Below are positions 16,908 to 26,285 of a DNA stretch of 64,000 nt, one piece after another. The stretch is from contig CADADN010000013.1 of the NCBI GenBank assembly GCA_902786665.1, positions 1-64,000 of the forward strand, read 5' to 3'. Under the pieces are notes generated by a model. It worked only from the letters and a program-made list of their open reading frames with translations. It was not told the origin of the DNA and searched no databases. Numbering within the stretch: position 1 is the first letter of the stretch; every line of letters starts with the position of its first letter. Position numbers and translations under genes: made by a program. The stretch is from an uncultured Prevotellaceae bacterium (GTDB lineage: Bacteria; Bacteroidota; Bacteroidia; Bacteroidales; Bacteroidaceae).

Positions 16908-17010
16908 GATTTGAGATTTGAGATTTGAGATTTGAGATTTGAGATTTGAGAGGCTTTAGATGCCTTAAGGACCTTAAAGACCTTAAAGACCCTAAAGACT
17001 TTAATGACCC
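16908..17010. repeat. GATTTGA and CCTTAAAGA tandem repeats in the proC-XRE gap
   Basis: Six copies of the 7-bp unit GATTTGA (about 16909-16950) are followed by four to five copies of the 9-bp unit CCTTAAAGA (about 16962-17005). The second unit is the same as the one found in frame inside the adenylate ligase gene at 50680-50735, where it encodes repeated Leu-Lys-Thr. Confidence 0.88.
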
Positions 17011-17028
17011 ACCATAACACCTATCAAC

Positions 17029-17583
17029 ATGGACGAACAACTCAAGCAAATAGGCGAGCGCCTGCGCGGACTGCGCGACGTGCTCGACATCACCACCGAA
17101 GAGGTGGCCGCCCTCTGCGGCATCACCGTGGAACACTATGAGCAGATGGAGAACGGCGAGAGCGAACTCTCCGTTGCCAACCTGCAAAAAATCGCCAAGC
17201 AATACGGCGTGTCACTCGACGTACTCATGTTTGGCGAAGAGCCCAAGATGAGCAGTTATTTCCTCACCCGCAAAGGCCATGGGATGAACGTGGAGCGCCG
17301 CAGCGCCTACAAATACGAGAGTCTGGCCAGCGGCTTCAGAGGCCGGAAGGCCGACCCCTTCATCGTCACCGTGGAACCCAAGCCCATCGACGCACCCAAA
17401 GAGATGAACTCACACAGCGGACAGGAGTTCAACATGGTGCTTGAAGGAACCATGGAACTGACCATCGGCACCAAGGTGCTCACCCTCGACGAAGGCGACT
17501 CCGTCTATTTCGACGCCACACAGCCACACGGCATGCGCACCCTCAACGGGCGGCCCGTGAAATTCCTGGCCATCATCTTCTAA
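17029..17583 (+). CDS. XRE-family regulator with C-terminal cupin domain
   Basis: The 184-residue protein has a Cro/CI helix-turn-helix (about residues 9-63, with ITTEEVAALCGITVEHYEQMENG) and a cupin domain (about 105-184) with SHSGQEFNMVLEGTMEL and GDSVYFDATQPHGMRT. HTH-cupin proteins usually sense a small molecule in the cupin pocket and regulate the adjacent gene. The next gene is an acyl-CoA ligase, and the two form a pair often seen together in Bacteroidales. The ligand is unknown; an acyl-CoA, a short acid or an amino acid intermediate are all possible. Confidence 0.88.
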   Translation: MDEQLKQIGERLRGLRDVLDITTEEVAALCGITVEHYEQMENGESELSVANLQKIAKQYGVSLDVLMFGEEPKMSSYFLTRKGHGMNVERRSAYKYESLASGFRGRKADPFIVTVEPKPIDAPKEMNSHSGQEFNMVLEGTMELTIGTKVLTLDEGDSVYFDATQPHGMRTLNGRPVKFLAIIF

Positions 17584-17587
17584 AAAG

Positions 17588-17637
17588 ATAATCTAGATAT
17601 ACTAGATATACTAGATGTACTAGAAATTCTAGGAAAA
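17588..17637. repeat. CTAGATATA tandem repeat
   Basis: Five or so copies of a 9-bp unit (CTAGATATA, CTAGATGTA, CTAGAAATT, CTAGGAAAA) lie between the XRE-cupin gene and the ligase. Related CTAG-based arrays occur at 43010-43100, 45520-45610 and 48058-48140. Confidence 0.8.
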
Positions 17638-17652
17638 AGACAAAGAACAAAA

Positions 17653-19305
17653 ATGGTAGAAAGATTTTTGACGCAGACCTCCTTCACTTCGGTGGAAGAC
17701 TTCAAGGAGCACCTGCATTTCATCATCAAGGAGAACTTCAACTTCGCCTATGACGTGATGGACGAATGGGCGGCCACCGACCCCGACAAGACCGCCTTGT
17801 TGTGGACCAACGACGAGGGTATGGAGATACGCCTCTCCTTCAGCGACCTGAAGGCACGCAGCGACCAAGCCGCCGCCTATCTGGCATCACTGGGCATCAG
17901 CCGTGGCGACATGGTGATGCTCATCCTGAAACGACGTCTGGAATGGTGGGTCATCATGCTCGCCCTGTGCAAACTGGGCGCCGTAGCCATCCCCGCCACC
18001 CACATGCTGACGAAGAAGGACATCGTCTATCGCAACTCCAGGGCGACAGTGAAAGGCATCATCTGCGTGGGTGAGGAGTACGTGCTCGGACAGGTGCAAG
18101 CCGCCATGCCCGACAGCCCCTCCGTCGACGTGCTGGTGAGCGTGGGGCCGCTCGTACCCGAAGGCTTCCACGACTGGCAGGCCGAAATAGGCAACGCCCC
18201 GCAGTTCATTCGTCCCAAGCACGTGAACACCAACAGCGACACCATGCTGATGTATTTCACCAGTGGCACCAGCGGCGAACCCAAGATGGTGACCCACGAC
18301 TACCTCTACGCCCTCGGGCACCTCACCACCGGCGTGTTCTGGCACAACCTCTCACCCGACAGCATCCACCTCACCGTGGCCGACACCGGATGGGGGAAGG
18401 CCGTGTGGGGCAAATTCTACGGACAATGGTTCGCCGGAGCCACCGTCTTCGTCTTCGACCACGAGAAATTCGACGCCGGGCGGATGCTCAAGCAGATGGA
18501 GAAATACCATGTCACCTCCTTCTGCGCCCCGCCCACCGTCTACCGTTTCATGATACGCGAGGACATCTCCAAATACGACCTCAGCGCACTGAGATACTGC
18601 TGCACCGCCGGCGAAGCCCTCAACCCCGCCGTATTTGACAAATTCAAAGAGGCCACCGGCATACAGTTGATGGAAGGTTTCGGACAGACGGAAACCACCA
18701 TGACCCTCGGCACCATGCCCTGGATGACCCCCAAGCCCGGCAGCATGGGAATGCCCAACCCGCAATACGACATCGACCTCATCAAACCCGACGGCACACG
18801 CTGCGAGGATGGCGAGAAAGGCGAGATTGTCATACACGTCGGCGACCGCAAGCCCATCGGACTCTTCAAGGAATACTACCGCGACGAGGAACTCACCCGC
18901 GAGGCCTGGCACGACGGCCTCTACCACACCGGCGACGTGGCCTGGCGCGACGAAGACGGCTACTACTGGTTTGAGGGACGCATCGACGACGTCATCAAGA
19001 GCAGTGGCTACCGCATTGGCCCCTTCGAGGTGGAGAGTGCGTTGATGACCCACCCCGCCGTCGTGGAATGCGCCATCACCGGCGTGCCCGACGACATCCG
19101 CGGCATGGTGGTGAAAGCCACCGTGGTGCTGGGCAAGGAATGGAAGGACAAGGCAGGCCCCGACCTGGTAAAAGAGTTGCAAACCCACGTGAAACGCGTC
19201 ACCGCACCCTACAAATACCCCCGCATCATCGACTTTGTCGATGAACTGCCCAAGACCATCAGCGGAAAAATCAGAAGGGTGGAAATCAGGCAAAAAGACC
19301 AATGA
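17653..19305 (+). CDS. AMP-dependent acyl-CoA synthetase (MACS type)
   Basis: The 550-residue protein is an ANL-superfamily adenylating enzyme. The P-loop reads YFTSGTSGEPKM (near residue 203), the aromatic motif EGFGQTETT is near 343, YHTGDVAWRDEDGYYWFEGRIDDVIKSSGYRIGP covers the hinge (near 425-455), and the catalytic lysine lies in ISGKIRRVEIR near the C-terminus. Similarity in layout is greatest to medium-chain acyl-CoA synthetases. It follows the XRE-cupin regulator and its stop overlaps proB by 4 bp (ATGA), so it is co-translated with proline synthesis. The acid it activates cannot be read from sequence; a link to acyl-CoA supply for the N-acyl arginine route is possible but speculative. 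Confidence 0.88.
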   Translation: MVERFLTQTSFTSVEDFKEHLHFIIKENFNFAYDVMDEWAATDPDKTALLWTNDEGMEIRLSFSDLKARSDQAAAYLASLGISRGDMVMLILKRRLEWWVIMLALCKLGAVAIPATHMLTKKDIVYRNSRATVKGIICVGEEYVLGQVQAAMPDSPSVDVLVSVGPLVPEGFHDWQAEIGNAPQFIRPKHVNTNSDTMLMYFTSGTSGEPKMVTHDYLYALGHLTTGVFWHNLSPDSIHLTVADTGWGKAVWGKFYGQWFAGATVFVFDHEKFDAGRMLKQMEKYHVTSFCAPPTVYRFMIREDISKYDLSALRYCCTAGEALNPAVFDKFKEATGIQLMEGFGQTETTMTLGTMPWMTPKPGSMGMPNPQYDIDLIKPDGTRCEDGEKGEIVIHVGDRKPIGLFKEYYRDEELTREAWHDGLYHTGDVAWRDEDGYYWFEGRIDDVIKSSGYRIGPFEVESALMTHPAVVECAITGVPDDIRGMVVKATVVLGKEWKDKAGPDLVKELQTHVKRVTAPYKYPRIIDFVDELPKTISGKIRRVEIRQKDQ

Positions 19306-20378
19306 GCAAGAAACGCATCGTGGTGAAGGTGGGCAGCAACGTGCTCACACGCGAGGACGGCAAACTCGACATCACACGCATGTCGGCACTCGTCGACCAG
19401 GTGGCGTGGCTGCACGCCTTGGACTACGAGGTCATCCTCGTCTCCAGCGGCGCCATGGCCAGCGGACGCGGCGAAATCAGCGTGGCGCGGCGACTCGACA
19501 GCGTGGCGCAACGACAACTCTATTCCGCCCTAGGCCAGGCCAAACTCATCAACCACTACTACAATCTCTTCAGGGAATACCGCCTGCCCGTGGGCCAGGT
19601 GCTCACCATGAAGGAGAACTTCAACTCCCGACGAGCCTACCTCAACCAACGGGCCTGCATGGAGGTGATGCTCGACAACGGCGTCATACCCATCGTCAAT
19701 GAAAACGACACCGTCAGCGTCACCGAACTGATGTTCACCGACAACGACGAACTCTCGGGCCTCATCGCCTCGATGATGGACGCCGACGCCCTTATCATCC
19801 TGAGCAACATCGACGGCATCTATGACGGTCCTCCCGACGACCCCGCCTCACACCTCATCGGACACGTGGAACCTGGCAGCGACCTCAGCGCCTACATCCA
19901 GAGCGGCCGCAGCGGCTTCGGCAGAGGCGGCATGGTCACCAAATACAACATCGCGAAGAAAGTGGCGGAGGAAGGCATCCGCGTCATCATCGCCAACGGC
20001 AAGCGCGACAACATCCTCGTCGACATCGTGGAACACCCCGACGACACCCCCCACACCGAGTTCGAACCCACGGCGGAAGGCGTCAGCGGCATCAAGAAAT
20101 GGATTGCCCACAGCGACAGTTTCGCCAAGGGACGCATCATCATCAACGAGCGTGCCAGCGAGGCCCTTTGCGGTCGCCAGGCCGTCAGCCTGCTCCTCGT
20201 CGGCGTCGTCGAAGTGGAAGGCGACTTCGAGGAAGGCGACCTCGTGGGCATCTACGATGAGGACGGACGGAAACTGGCCATCGGCCGCACCGCCTACGAC
20301 AGCGAGAGCGCCCGGCGTCTCACGGGATGCCACGACCAGAAACCCATCGTACACTACGATTACCTTTATCTGGAGTGA
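19302..20378 (+). CDS. proB: Glutamate 5-kinase
   Basis: The 358-residue protein has the amino-acid kinase domain ([13 protein letters not shown] start; [54 protein letters not shown] around residues 130-168; [12 protein letters not shown] near 208) and a C-terminal PUA domain (about 275-358). It phosphorylates glutamate for proline synthesis and is usually feedback-inhibited by proline. Start overlaps the ligase stop; proA follows after 28 bp. Confidence 0.95.
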   Translation: MSKKRIVVKVGSNVLTREDGKLDITRMSALVDQVAWLHALDYEVILVSSGAMASGRGEISVARRLDSVAQRQLYSALGQAKLINHYYNLFREYRLPVGQVLTMKENFNSRRAYLNQRACMEVMLDNGVIPIVNENDTVSVTELMFTDNDELSGLIASMMDADALIILSNIDGIYDGPPDDPASHLIGHVEPGSDLSAYIQSGRSGFGRGGMVTKYNIAKKVAEEGIRVIIANGKRDNILVDIVEHPDDTPHTEFEPTAEGVSGIKKWIAHSDSFAKGRIIINERASEALCGRQAVSLLLVGVVEVEGDFEEGDLVGIYDEDGRKLAIGRTAYDSESARRLTGCHDQKPIVHYDYLYLE

Positions 20379-20406
20379 CCACACTCCCCAACAACAATAT
20401 GTGAAA

Positions 20407-21660
20407 ATGGAACCACAACTCACAGCAACATTCAAGCGCGCCAAGGCCGCCAGCCGCGAACTGGCCCTCATCGACGAGCAACGGAAGAACGACGTGCTCA
20501 ACGCCGTGGCCGACGCCATCGCCACACACAGTGCATCACTACTTGAAGCCAACGCACGAGACCTCGCGCGCATGGACCCCGCCAACCCCCTCTACGACCG
20601 CCTGCTGCTCGACGAGAAACGCCTCGACGGCATCGCCAGCGACATACGCCACGTGGCAGCCCTGCCCTCACCATTGGGAAGGACATTGGTGGAGAGGACA
20701 CTCGACAACGGCCTGCACCTGCGACGCGTCAGCGTGCCCTTCGGTGTCATCGGCATGATCTACGAAGCCCGCCCCAACGTGAGTTTCGATGTCTTCTCCC
20801 TGTGCTTCAAATGCGGCAACGCCTGCGTGCTCAAGGGAGGCCGCGATGCCGATGATTCCAACAAGGCCATCGTGGCACTGATACAGGAGGTGCTGCGAAA
20901 GCACGACATCACCCCGTCGGCCGTGGAACTCCTTCCCGCCACACACGAGGCGACAGCCGAGATGCTGAACGCGGTGGACTACATCGACTTGTGCATTCCA
21001 CGCGGTGGCAAGCGCCTCATCGAATTCGTGCGCGACAATGCCCGCGTGCCTGTCATCGAGACAGGCGCAGGCGTGGTGAACACCTATTTCGACGCCGAGG
21101 GAGACCTGAAAATCGGACGCCTCATCATCAACAATGCCAAGACGCGCCGCGTCAGCGTGTGCAACGCCCTCGACTGCCTCATCATCCATCAGTCGAGACT
21201 GCGCGACCTGGGCGAACTCTGCGCACCCCTCATCATCAGCAACGTGGTGATACACGCCGACGAGCAAGCCTACGACGCCCTCGCAGGGAAATATCCCAAC
21301 GAACTGCTCCGCCACGCCACGCCCGACAGCTTCGGAACGGAGTTCATGGACTATGCCATGGCCATCCGCACCGTGCCATCCGTTGAGGCCGCCATCAAGC
21401 ACATCAGCCAATATGGCAGCGGACACAGCGAGTGCATCATCACCGAGAACCGCCAGACTGCAGAGGCCTTCGAAGCACAAGTCGACGCCGCCTGCGTGTA
21501 TGTCAACGCACCAACGAGCTTCACCGATGGAGCACAGTTCGGGATGGGTGCGGAAATAGGCATCAGTACGCAGAAACTGGGTCCGCGCGGCCCCATGGCC
21601 CTTGAGGAAATCACCACCTACAAATGGCTTATCGAAGGCCACGGACAGGTGAGGAAATGA
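20407..21660 (+). CDS. proA: Gamma-glutamyl phosphate reductase
   Basis: The 417-residue aldehyde-dehydrogenase-fold protein carries family motifs [19 protein letters not shown] (near 116-134), [25 protein letters not shown] and the catalytic cysteine in [13 protein letters not shown] (near 252). It reduces gamma-glutamyl phosphate to the semialdehyde, which cyclises to P5C for ProC. The ATG at 20407 gives the usual family start; the frame is open far upstream inside proB but that part is not coding in this frame. Confidence 0.95.
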   Translation: MEPQLTATFKRAKAASRELALIDEQRKNDVLNAVADAIATHSASLLEANARDLARMDPANPLYDRLLLDEKRLDGIASDIRHVAALPSPLGRTLVERTLDNGLHLRRVSVPFGVIGMIYEARPNVSFDVFSLCFKCGNACVLKGGRDADDSNKAIVALIQEVLRKHDITPSAVELLPATHEATAEMLNAVDYIDLCIPRGGKRLIEFVRDNARVPVIETGAGVVNTYFDAEGDLKIGRLIINNAKTRRVSVCNALDCLIIHQSRLRDLGELCAPLIISNVVIHADEQAYDALAGKYPNELLRHATPDSFGTEFMDYAMAIRTVPSVEAAIKHISQYGSGHSECIITENRQTAEAFEAQVDAACVYVNAPTSFTDGAQFGMGAEIGISTQKLGPRGPMALEEITTYKWLIEGHGQVRK

Positions 21661-21671
21661 AAATTGCACTA

Positions 21672-21858
21672 GTTTCGCATTCGCTCAACTTTTTAGGAGT
21701 TAAAGAGGAGTTAAAAAGAAGTTAAAAAGGAGTTAAAGGGACATATGCTCACCATTGAAAATTGAAAATTGAAAATTGAAGATTGAAGATTGAAAATTGA
21801 AAATTGAAAATTGAAGATTGAAGATTGAAAATTGAAGATTGAAGATTGAAGATTGAAA
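21672..21858. repeat. Composite repeat: GGAGTTAAAG block then GATTGAAAATT array
   Basis: The gap between proA and argF' holds, in order: the phrase GTTTCGCATTCGCTCAACTT (also present at 62514-62533); four GGAGTTAAA units closing with GGGACATATGCTCAC as in the block at 1227; and about 13 copies of 7-bp units GAAAATT or GAAGATT. The array runs up to the base before the argF' start. It thus forms the whole leader of argF' unless a promoter lies inside it. Confidence 0.88.
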
Positions 21859-21860
21859 AT

Positions 21861-22823
21861 ATGAAGACATTCTTTAACGTGGAAGACCTCGGCGACCTGC
21901 AAGCCGCTCTCGCCGAGGCACAGGAAGTGAAGAAAAACAGATATGCCTTCCAGGATTTAGGCAAAAACAAGACGCTGCTGATGATTTTCTTCAACAACAG
22001 CCTGCGCACACGCCTCTCCACCCAGAAGGCAGCCACCAACCTGGGCATGAACGTCATCGTGCTCGATGTCAACGCCGGGGCGTGGAAACTGGAAACCGAA
22101 CGTGGCGTCATCATGGACGGCGACAAGAGCGAGCACCTGCTCGAGGCCATCCCCGTGATGGGCAGCTACTGCGACATCATCGCCGTGCGCTCCTTCGCGG
22201 GCCTCACCGACAGGGAGTTTGACTATGCCGAGACCATCGTGGGGCAGTTCGTGCGCTACAGCGGACGACCCGTCATCGCCATGGAGACCGCCACCGTACA
22301 TCCCCTGCAGGCCTTCGCCGACCTCATCACCATCGAGGAATACAAGCCTGTGGCACGCCCCAAGGTGGTGCTCACCTGGGCACCGCACTGCCGCGCCCTG
22401 CCGCAAGCTGTGCCCAACTCCTTCGCACAGTGGATGAACGCCGCCGACGTCGACCTCGTGGTCACACATCCGGAGGGGTATGAACTCGACCCGAAATTCG
22501 TGGGAAACGCCCGTGTGGAATACGACCAGCGCAAAGCCCTTGAGGGCGCCCATTTCGTCTATGCAAAGAACTGGAGCTGCCCCGGCGTCACACGACCTGA
22601 AGACTATGGGAAAATCATCAGCCGCGACATGGGATGGACCATCGACAGTGAACACATGTCATGGACCGACAACGGCTATTTCATGCACTGCCTCCCCGTC
22701 AGACGCGGCCTCATCGTCACCGACGACGTGATAGAAAGCGACCACTCCATCGTCATCCCCGAAGCCGCCAACCGCGAGATTTCCGCAGAGACCGTCATCA
22801 AGCGGGTGCTGGAAGGGTTATAG
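21861..22823 (+). CDS. argF': N-succinylornithine carbamoyltransferase-type enzyme
   Basis: The 320-residue protein follows the Bacteroides SOTCase pattern: the carbamoyl-phosphate loop reads FFNNSLRTRLSTQKAATNLGMNV (SLRTR replaces the STRTR of ordinary OTCases), ATVHPLQAFADL gives the His-Pro-x-Gln motif, and FMHCLPVRRGLIVTDDVI is the C-terminal signature. It carbamoylates N-acylornithine rather than free ornithine. In the B. fragilis enzyme Pro90 sets preference for the succinyl over the acetyl substrate (literature, from memory); the aligned residue here is Ser90 (DKSEHLLEAIP), so specificity should be tested. The start at 21861 is chosen; an ATG at 21846 lies within the repeat array. Confidence 0.9.
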   Translation: MKTFFNVEDLGDLQAALAEAQEVKKNRYAFQDLGKNKTLLMIFFNNSLRTRLSTQKAATNLGMNVIVLDVNAGAWKLETERGVIMDGDKSEHLLEAIPVMGSYCDIIAVRSFAGLTDREFDYAETIVGQFVRYSGRPVIAMETATVHPLQAFADLITIEEYKPVARPKVVLTWAPHCRALPQAVPNSFAQWMNAADVDLVVTHPEGYELDPKFVGNARVEYDQRKALEGAHFVYAKNWSCPGVTRPEDYGKIISRDMGWTIDSEHMSWTDNGYFMHCLPVRRGLIVTDDVIESDHSIVIPEAANREISAETVIKRVLEGL

Positions 22824-22892
22824 GAATAATGTCTTAGGAGAAACCAGGAGGTCTTAGGAGCAAGTGTAGAAAGTTTTAGGAGCTTTTTTGCG

Positions 22893-23008
22893 GTAGAGAC
22901 GGGATTCTTCCCGTCTCCGTGCGCACGGAGGGTGTGCACTGCTTTTTTGCACTTGAGACGGGAAGAATCGCCGTCTCTACATTTTGCGCACGGAGGGGTG
23001 TGCACTGC
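22893..23008. repeat. Compound inverted and direct repeat (GAGACGGGA type)
   Basis: A hairpin at 22896-22917 (GAGACGGGA/TCCCGTCTC) is followed by a 23-bp sequence starting TGCGCACGGAGG. Then comes an inverted, slightly altered copy of the hairpin (22955-22980), and then a 24-bp direct copy of the TGCGCACGGAGG sequence (22985-23008). It lies between the convergent argF' and glutamine synthetase genes and can serve as their shared terminator. The whole looks like a duplicated, partly inverted mobile-type repeat. Confidence 0.8.
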
Positions 23009-23070
23009 AAGTAGGAGGTCCCAAGACCTCTTACTTGCTCCTATTATCTCCTATCTCCTCCTATTTGCTC

Positions 23071-25260
23071 CTATCTGATAAACAGCAGCTCCCTGTATTT
23101 CGGCAGCGTCCAGCACTCGTCGCTCACGATGAGTTCCAGCTTGTCTATCTGATATCTGATTTTTTCGATGATGGGCTCCACCGTGTCGTGGTAGGCGATG
23201 GCCTTCTCGCGCTCGCACTCCAGGACATTGGCCACCTTCCTGGCATTGACAAGGTCCTCCACGCCTTTCTCGATGGCTTGCGAGCGCTCCGCGATTTCCT
23301 TGATGATTTCCTTGTTGCGGGCTGTGAGTGCCTCGGCTTCCTCTCGCGAAAACACCTCGTAGAGGTTGAGCACGTTCTTTGCCAACTGGCTCTGGTATTG
23401 TGTGGCGATGGGGATGATGTGGTTCATGCTCAGGTCGCCCATCACACGAGCCTCAATCTGTATCTTCTTCGTATAGGTTTCCCATTTCACCTCGTTGCGC
23501 GCCGCCAGTTCCTTGGCATTCATCACACCCATCCGCTCGAACATGCGGATGGTGTCCTCACGCAGGTAGTTGTCGAAAATGAGCGGGCAACTCTTCTCCA
23601 CGTCGAGACCGCGTCTTGTGGCCTCTTCCACCCATTCGTCGCTGTAGCCGTTGCCATCGAAATGGATGGGTTTGCAGGTACGTATGTCCTCACGCACCAC
23701 GTCGATGATGGCGCTTGCCTGGTCCTCTCCGCCGGCGATGAGCGCATCCACCCGTTCCTTGAAGTCGGCCAATGCCTCCGCCACCGCCGTGTTGAGGGCT
23801 ATCATCGCCGAGGCGCAGTTGGCCTCGCTGCCCACGGCGCGGAACTCGAAGCGGTTTCCTGTGAAGGCGAAGGGCGAGGTGCGGTTGCGGTCGGTGTTGT
23901 CGATGAGCAATTCCGGTATTTCAGGGATGTCCAGCTGCATGCCTTGCTTCCCCTCCATGGTGAAGAGGTTTTTCTTGTCAGCCCGCTCGATATGGTCGAG
24001 CAACTCTGTCAGTTGCTTGCCCAGGAATGACGAGATGATGGCCGGCGGTGCCTCGTTGGCACCCAGTCGATGGGCGTTGGTGGCGCTCATGATGGAAGCC
24101 TTGAGCAATCCGTTGTGCTTGTAAACGCCCATGAGTGTCTCCACGATGAAGACGACGAATCGTAGCGTGTCCTCCGGTGTCTTCCCCGGGCTATGGAGCA
24201 GCACCCCGGTGTCGGTGGAGAGGCTCCAGTTGTTGTGCTTGCCCGAACCATTGATGCCGGCGAAGGGTTTCTCATGCAACAGCACGCGGAAGCCGTGTTT
24301 TCTTGCTACGCGTTTCATCAGCGACATCAGCAGCATGTTATGGTCCACCGCGAGGTTGGTTTCCTCATAGATGGGAGCCAACTCAAACTGGTTGGGTGCC
24401 ACCTCGTTGTGCCGTGTCTTCAAGGGTATGGAGAGTTCGAGAGCTTGCACCTCGAGGTCTTTCATGAATGCCTGCACACGGTCGGGTATGGTGCCGAAGT
24501 AATGGTCGTCCATCTGCTGGTTCTTGGCAGAGTCGTGGCCCATGAGGGTGCGGCCGGTGAGCATGAGGTCGGGACGTGCACTGTAAAGTCCCTCGTCCAC
24601 GAGGAAATACTCCTGCTCCCATCCCAGATTGCAAGTCACCTTCTTCACTTCAGGATAGAAATAATGGCAGACGTCGGTGGCGGCGTTTCCCACGGCGCGC
24701 AGTGCACGCAGCAGGGGAGCCTTGTAATCGAGCGCCTCGCCGGTATAGGAGATGAAGACAGTGGGGATGCAGAGGGTGTCGTCCATGATGAAGACGGGCG
24801 ACGTGGGGTCCCAAGCCGAATAGCCCCTTGCCTCGAAGGTGTTGCGGATGCCTCCGCTGGGGAACGAGGAAGCGTCGGGCTCCTGCTGGACGAGCAGTTT
24901 GCCACTGAACTCCTCCATCATGCCGCCTTTGCCGTCATGCTCGATGAAGGCGTCGTGTTTCTCGGCTGTGCCTTCCGTGAGGGGTTGGAACCAATGGGTG
25001 TAGTGGGTGACGCCATTCTCGTCGGCCCACTGCTTGATGCCCTTGGCCACCGCGTCGGCGATGGAGCGGTCGAGACGCGCACCATTGTCGATGACATCGA
25101 CCATCTTCATATAGACATCGCGGGGAAGATACTTGAACATCTTCTCTCGCGTGAACACATATTTTCCGAAAAACTCCGACGGGCGCTCCTTGGGGGAAGC
25201 CACCTCCAGCGGCTTCTTCTTGAACGCCTCCTCCACTACCTGGAATCTCAAATTGGCCAT
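23071..25260 (-). CDS. glnN: Glutamine synthetase type III
   Basis: The 729-residue protein matches GSIII (dodecameric, about 725-730 residues, common in Bacteroidales). Visible signatures include EQEYFLVDE (metal ligands), PLKTRHNEVAPNQFELAPIYEETNLAVDHN, HEKPFAGINGSGKHNNWSL (ATP site loop) and NRTSPFAFTGNRFEFRAVGS. It makes glutamine from glutamate and ammonia in the cytoplasm. It is convergent with the arginine/proline cluster. A complete promoter lies directly upstream. Glutamate and glutamine supply links it to the neighbouring pathways in function, not in transcription. Confidence 0.95.
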   Translation of the reverse strand: MANLRFQVVEEAFKKKPLEVASPKERPSEFFGKYVFTREKMFKYLPRDVYMKMVDVIDNGARLDRSIADAVAKGIKQWADENGVTHYTHWFQPLTEGTAEKHDAFIEHDGKGGMMEEFSGKLLVQQEPDASSFPSGGIRNTFEARGYSAWDPTSPVFIMDDTLCIPTVFISYTGEALDYKAPLLRALRAVGNAATDVCHYFYPEVKKVTCNLGWEQEYFLVDEGLYSARPDLMLTGRTLMGHDSAKNQQMDDHYFGTIPDRVQAFMKDLEVQALELSIPLKTRHNEVAPNQFELAPIYEETNLAVDHNMLLMSLMKRVARKHGFRVLLHEKPFAGINGSGKHNNWSLSTDTGVLLHSPGKTPEDTLRFVVFIVETLMGVYKHNGLLKASIMSATNAHRLGANEAPPAIISSFLGKQLTELLDHIERADKKNLFTMEGKQGMQLDIPEIPELLIDNTDRNRTSPFAFTGNRFEFRAVGSEANCASAMIALNTAVAEALADFKERVDALIAGGEDQASAIIDVVREDIRTCKPIHFDGNGYSDEWVEEATRRGLDVEKSCPLIFDNYLREDTIRMFERMGVMNAKELAARNEVKWETYTKKIQIEARVMGDLSMNHIIPIATQYQSQLAKNVLNLYEVFSREEAEALTARNKEIIKEIAERSQAIEKGVEDLVNARKVANVLECEREKAIAYHDTVEPIIEKIRYQIDKLELIVSDECWTLPKYRELLFIR

Positions 25261-25291
25261 CTATATTTCCTTACTTTTGCAAATCAAGGCA

Positions 25292-25322
25292 CAAAGGTAG
25301 TGAGAATCATGCGCTTCACAAA
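25292..25322 (-). promoter_or_regulatory. Promoter of the glutamine synthetase gene
   Basis: On the minus strand TTTG (25322-25319), 19 bp, then TACCTTTG (25299-25292) form a full Bacteroidetes promoter, 31 bp before the ATG at 25260. Confidence 0.78.
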
Positions 25323-25421
25323 GCGTAAGATGCGTTTTTTCGAAAAAAGTAAAAAAACAAAATGGGAAATTACTTCTAAGAAACATAAGTAACATTCAGA
25401 TTTGCTTTTTACTATCAAAAA

Positions 25422-25453
25422 TTTGGTTGTTTGAGATTTATCCCCTATTTTTG
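25422..25453 (+). promoter_or_regulatory. Promoter of the SH3/zinc-motif secreted protein
   Basis: TTTG (25422-25425), 20 bp, then TATTTTTG (25446-25453); the gene starts 30 bp on. Confidence 0.75.
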
Positions 25454-25483
25454 TCGCACTATTAATCACCAAACTTAATGACT

Positions 25484-25924
25484 ATGAAAAAAATGCTATT
25501 ATTAAGCATCCTGATGATGCTTGTTTGTGTGAATGCAAGTGCCCAGCAATATGTTTATTACAAATCTACGGGTACTCACGTAAACGTCCGCGAAGGACCA
25601 GGAAAGAATTACGGCATCGTGGAATATTCTGGTGCTTACGGGAGTGAAGGAATCGTCCAGCTTGATAAAGGCGTAATTGTGGCCAGTGACGGTATAGTAA
25701 GGAACGGCTTTAGACATGTTTTCTATGCAGGCACTTACAATTTGTGGGAAGATGGTTGGGTGTCTCAACAATACCTGAAGCGCTGTGTAAGATGTAGCGT
25801 ATGCAAAGGAAAAGGCTATTTCAACCGCAAATGCCCTGAATGTAATGGCACAGGAGTCCATTCATGTTGCGACTACACGGGCAAGGCCCGTTGTAATAGT
25901 TGCTATGGGGTGGGGTATAAATAG
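25484..25924 (+). CDS. Secreted protein with bacterial SH3 domain and DnaJ-like Cys repeats
   Basis: About 146 residues. A signal peptide (MKKMLLLSILMMLVCVNASA) is followed by an SH3-like domain (THVNVREGPGKNYGIVEYSG...WVSQQYL) and a Cys-rich tail with CSVCKGKGYF, CPECNGTGVHSC and CNSCYGVGYK. The CxxCxGxG pattern is that of the DnaJ zinc-binding domain. SH3 domains of this kind often bind peptidoglycan. An ATG 6 bp upstream (25478) is an equal alternative. Monocistronic with its own promoter. The combination of exported SH3 with a DnaJ-type zinc module is found in Bacteroidales but its role is unknown. Confidence 0.8.
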   Translation: MKKMLLLSILMMLVCVNASAQQYVYYKSTGTHVNVREGPGKNYGIVEYSGAYGSEGIVQLDKGVIVASDGIVRNGFRHVFYAGTYNLWEDGWVSQQYLKRCVRCSVCKGKGYFNRKCPECNGTGVHSCCDYTGKARCNSCYGVGYK

Positions 25925-26273
25925 ATGAGAGATTCTTGTGGGGCTTCCAACACAAAGGACTTGACCAGTGGGGCGAACCACGACGACTCAGTACAGCAAA
26001 AATGCCAAGAATCCTTATGCGGATAGCAAATCCGCATAAAGCAAATATAGTTGTAATCCTATTAAAGAATTACTGACTCAAAAAAAACTCCGCCTCTTTT
26101 ATGTATCACGAATCCTGATATTCAATGCAGTGAACACTCCCTACTCAACCATCATCATCATTATTTAACGGTTTTCTTTTTGTTGAAGGTGAAGTTTCCG
26201 AAAACCATTCTGACGAAAAGCAACTTCTTGGCATAGGCTTGGACAATCTGTTGGGCATGGATGCCATCGGAGT
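25925..26273. other. Non-coding region before the repeated promoter block
   Basis: No gene is recognised. A hairpin with arms ATGCGGAT and ATCCGCAT lies near 26020-26036. On the minus strand a frame ending at 26161 has a basic tail (KLLFVRMVFGNFTFNKKK) that might be a gene remnant, but nothing else supports it. Confidence 0.5.
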
Positions 26274-26285
26274 TGCTTTTCGCTC

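Noticed and set aside
18352-19302. Minus-strand frame of 316 codons in the acyl-CoA ligase
   Set aside because: Antisense shadow of a gene with clear ANL motifs.
21750-21858. GAAAATT array considered as an operator or CRISPR-like array
   Set aside because: Simple 7-bp slippage-type repeat without spacers or symmetry; also found after an unrelated gene at 28012.
24193-25392. Long plus-strand frame of 399 codons
   Set aside because: It lies antisense to glutamine synthetase III, whose motifs are unmistakable. The frame is open only because of codon bias.
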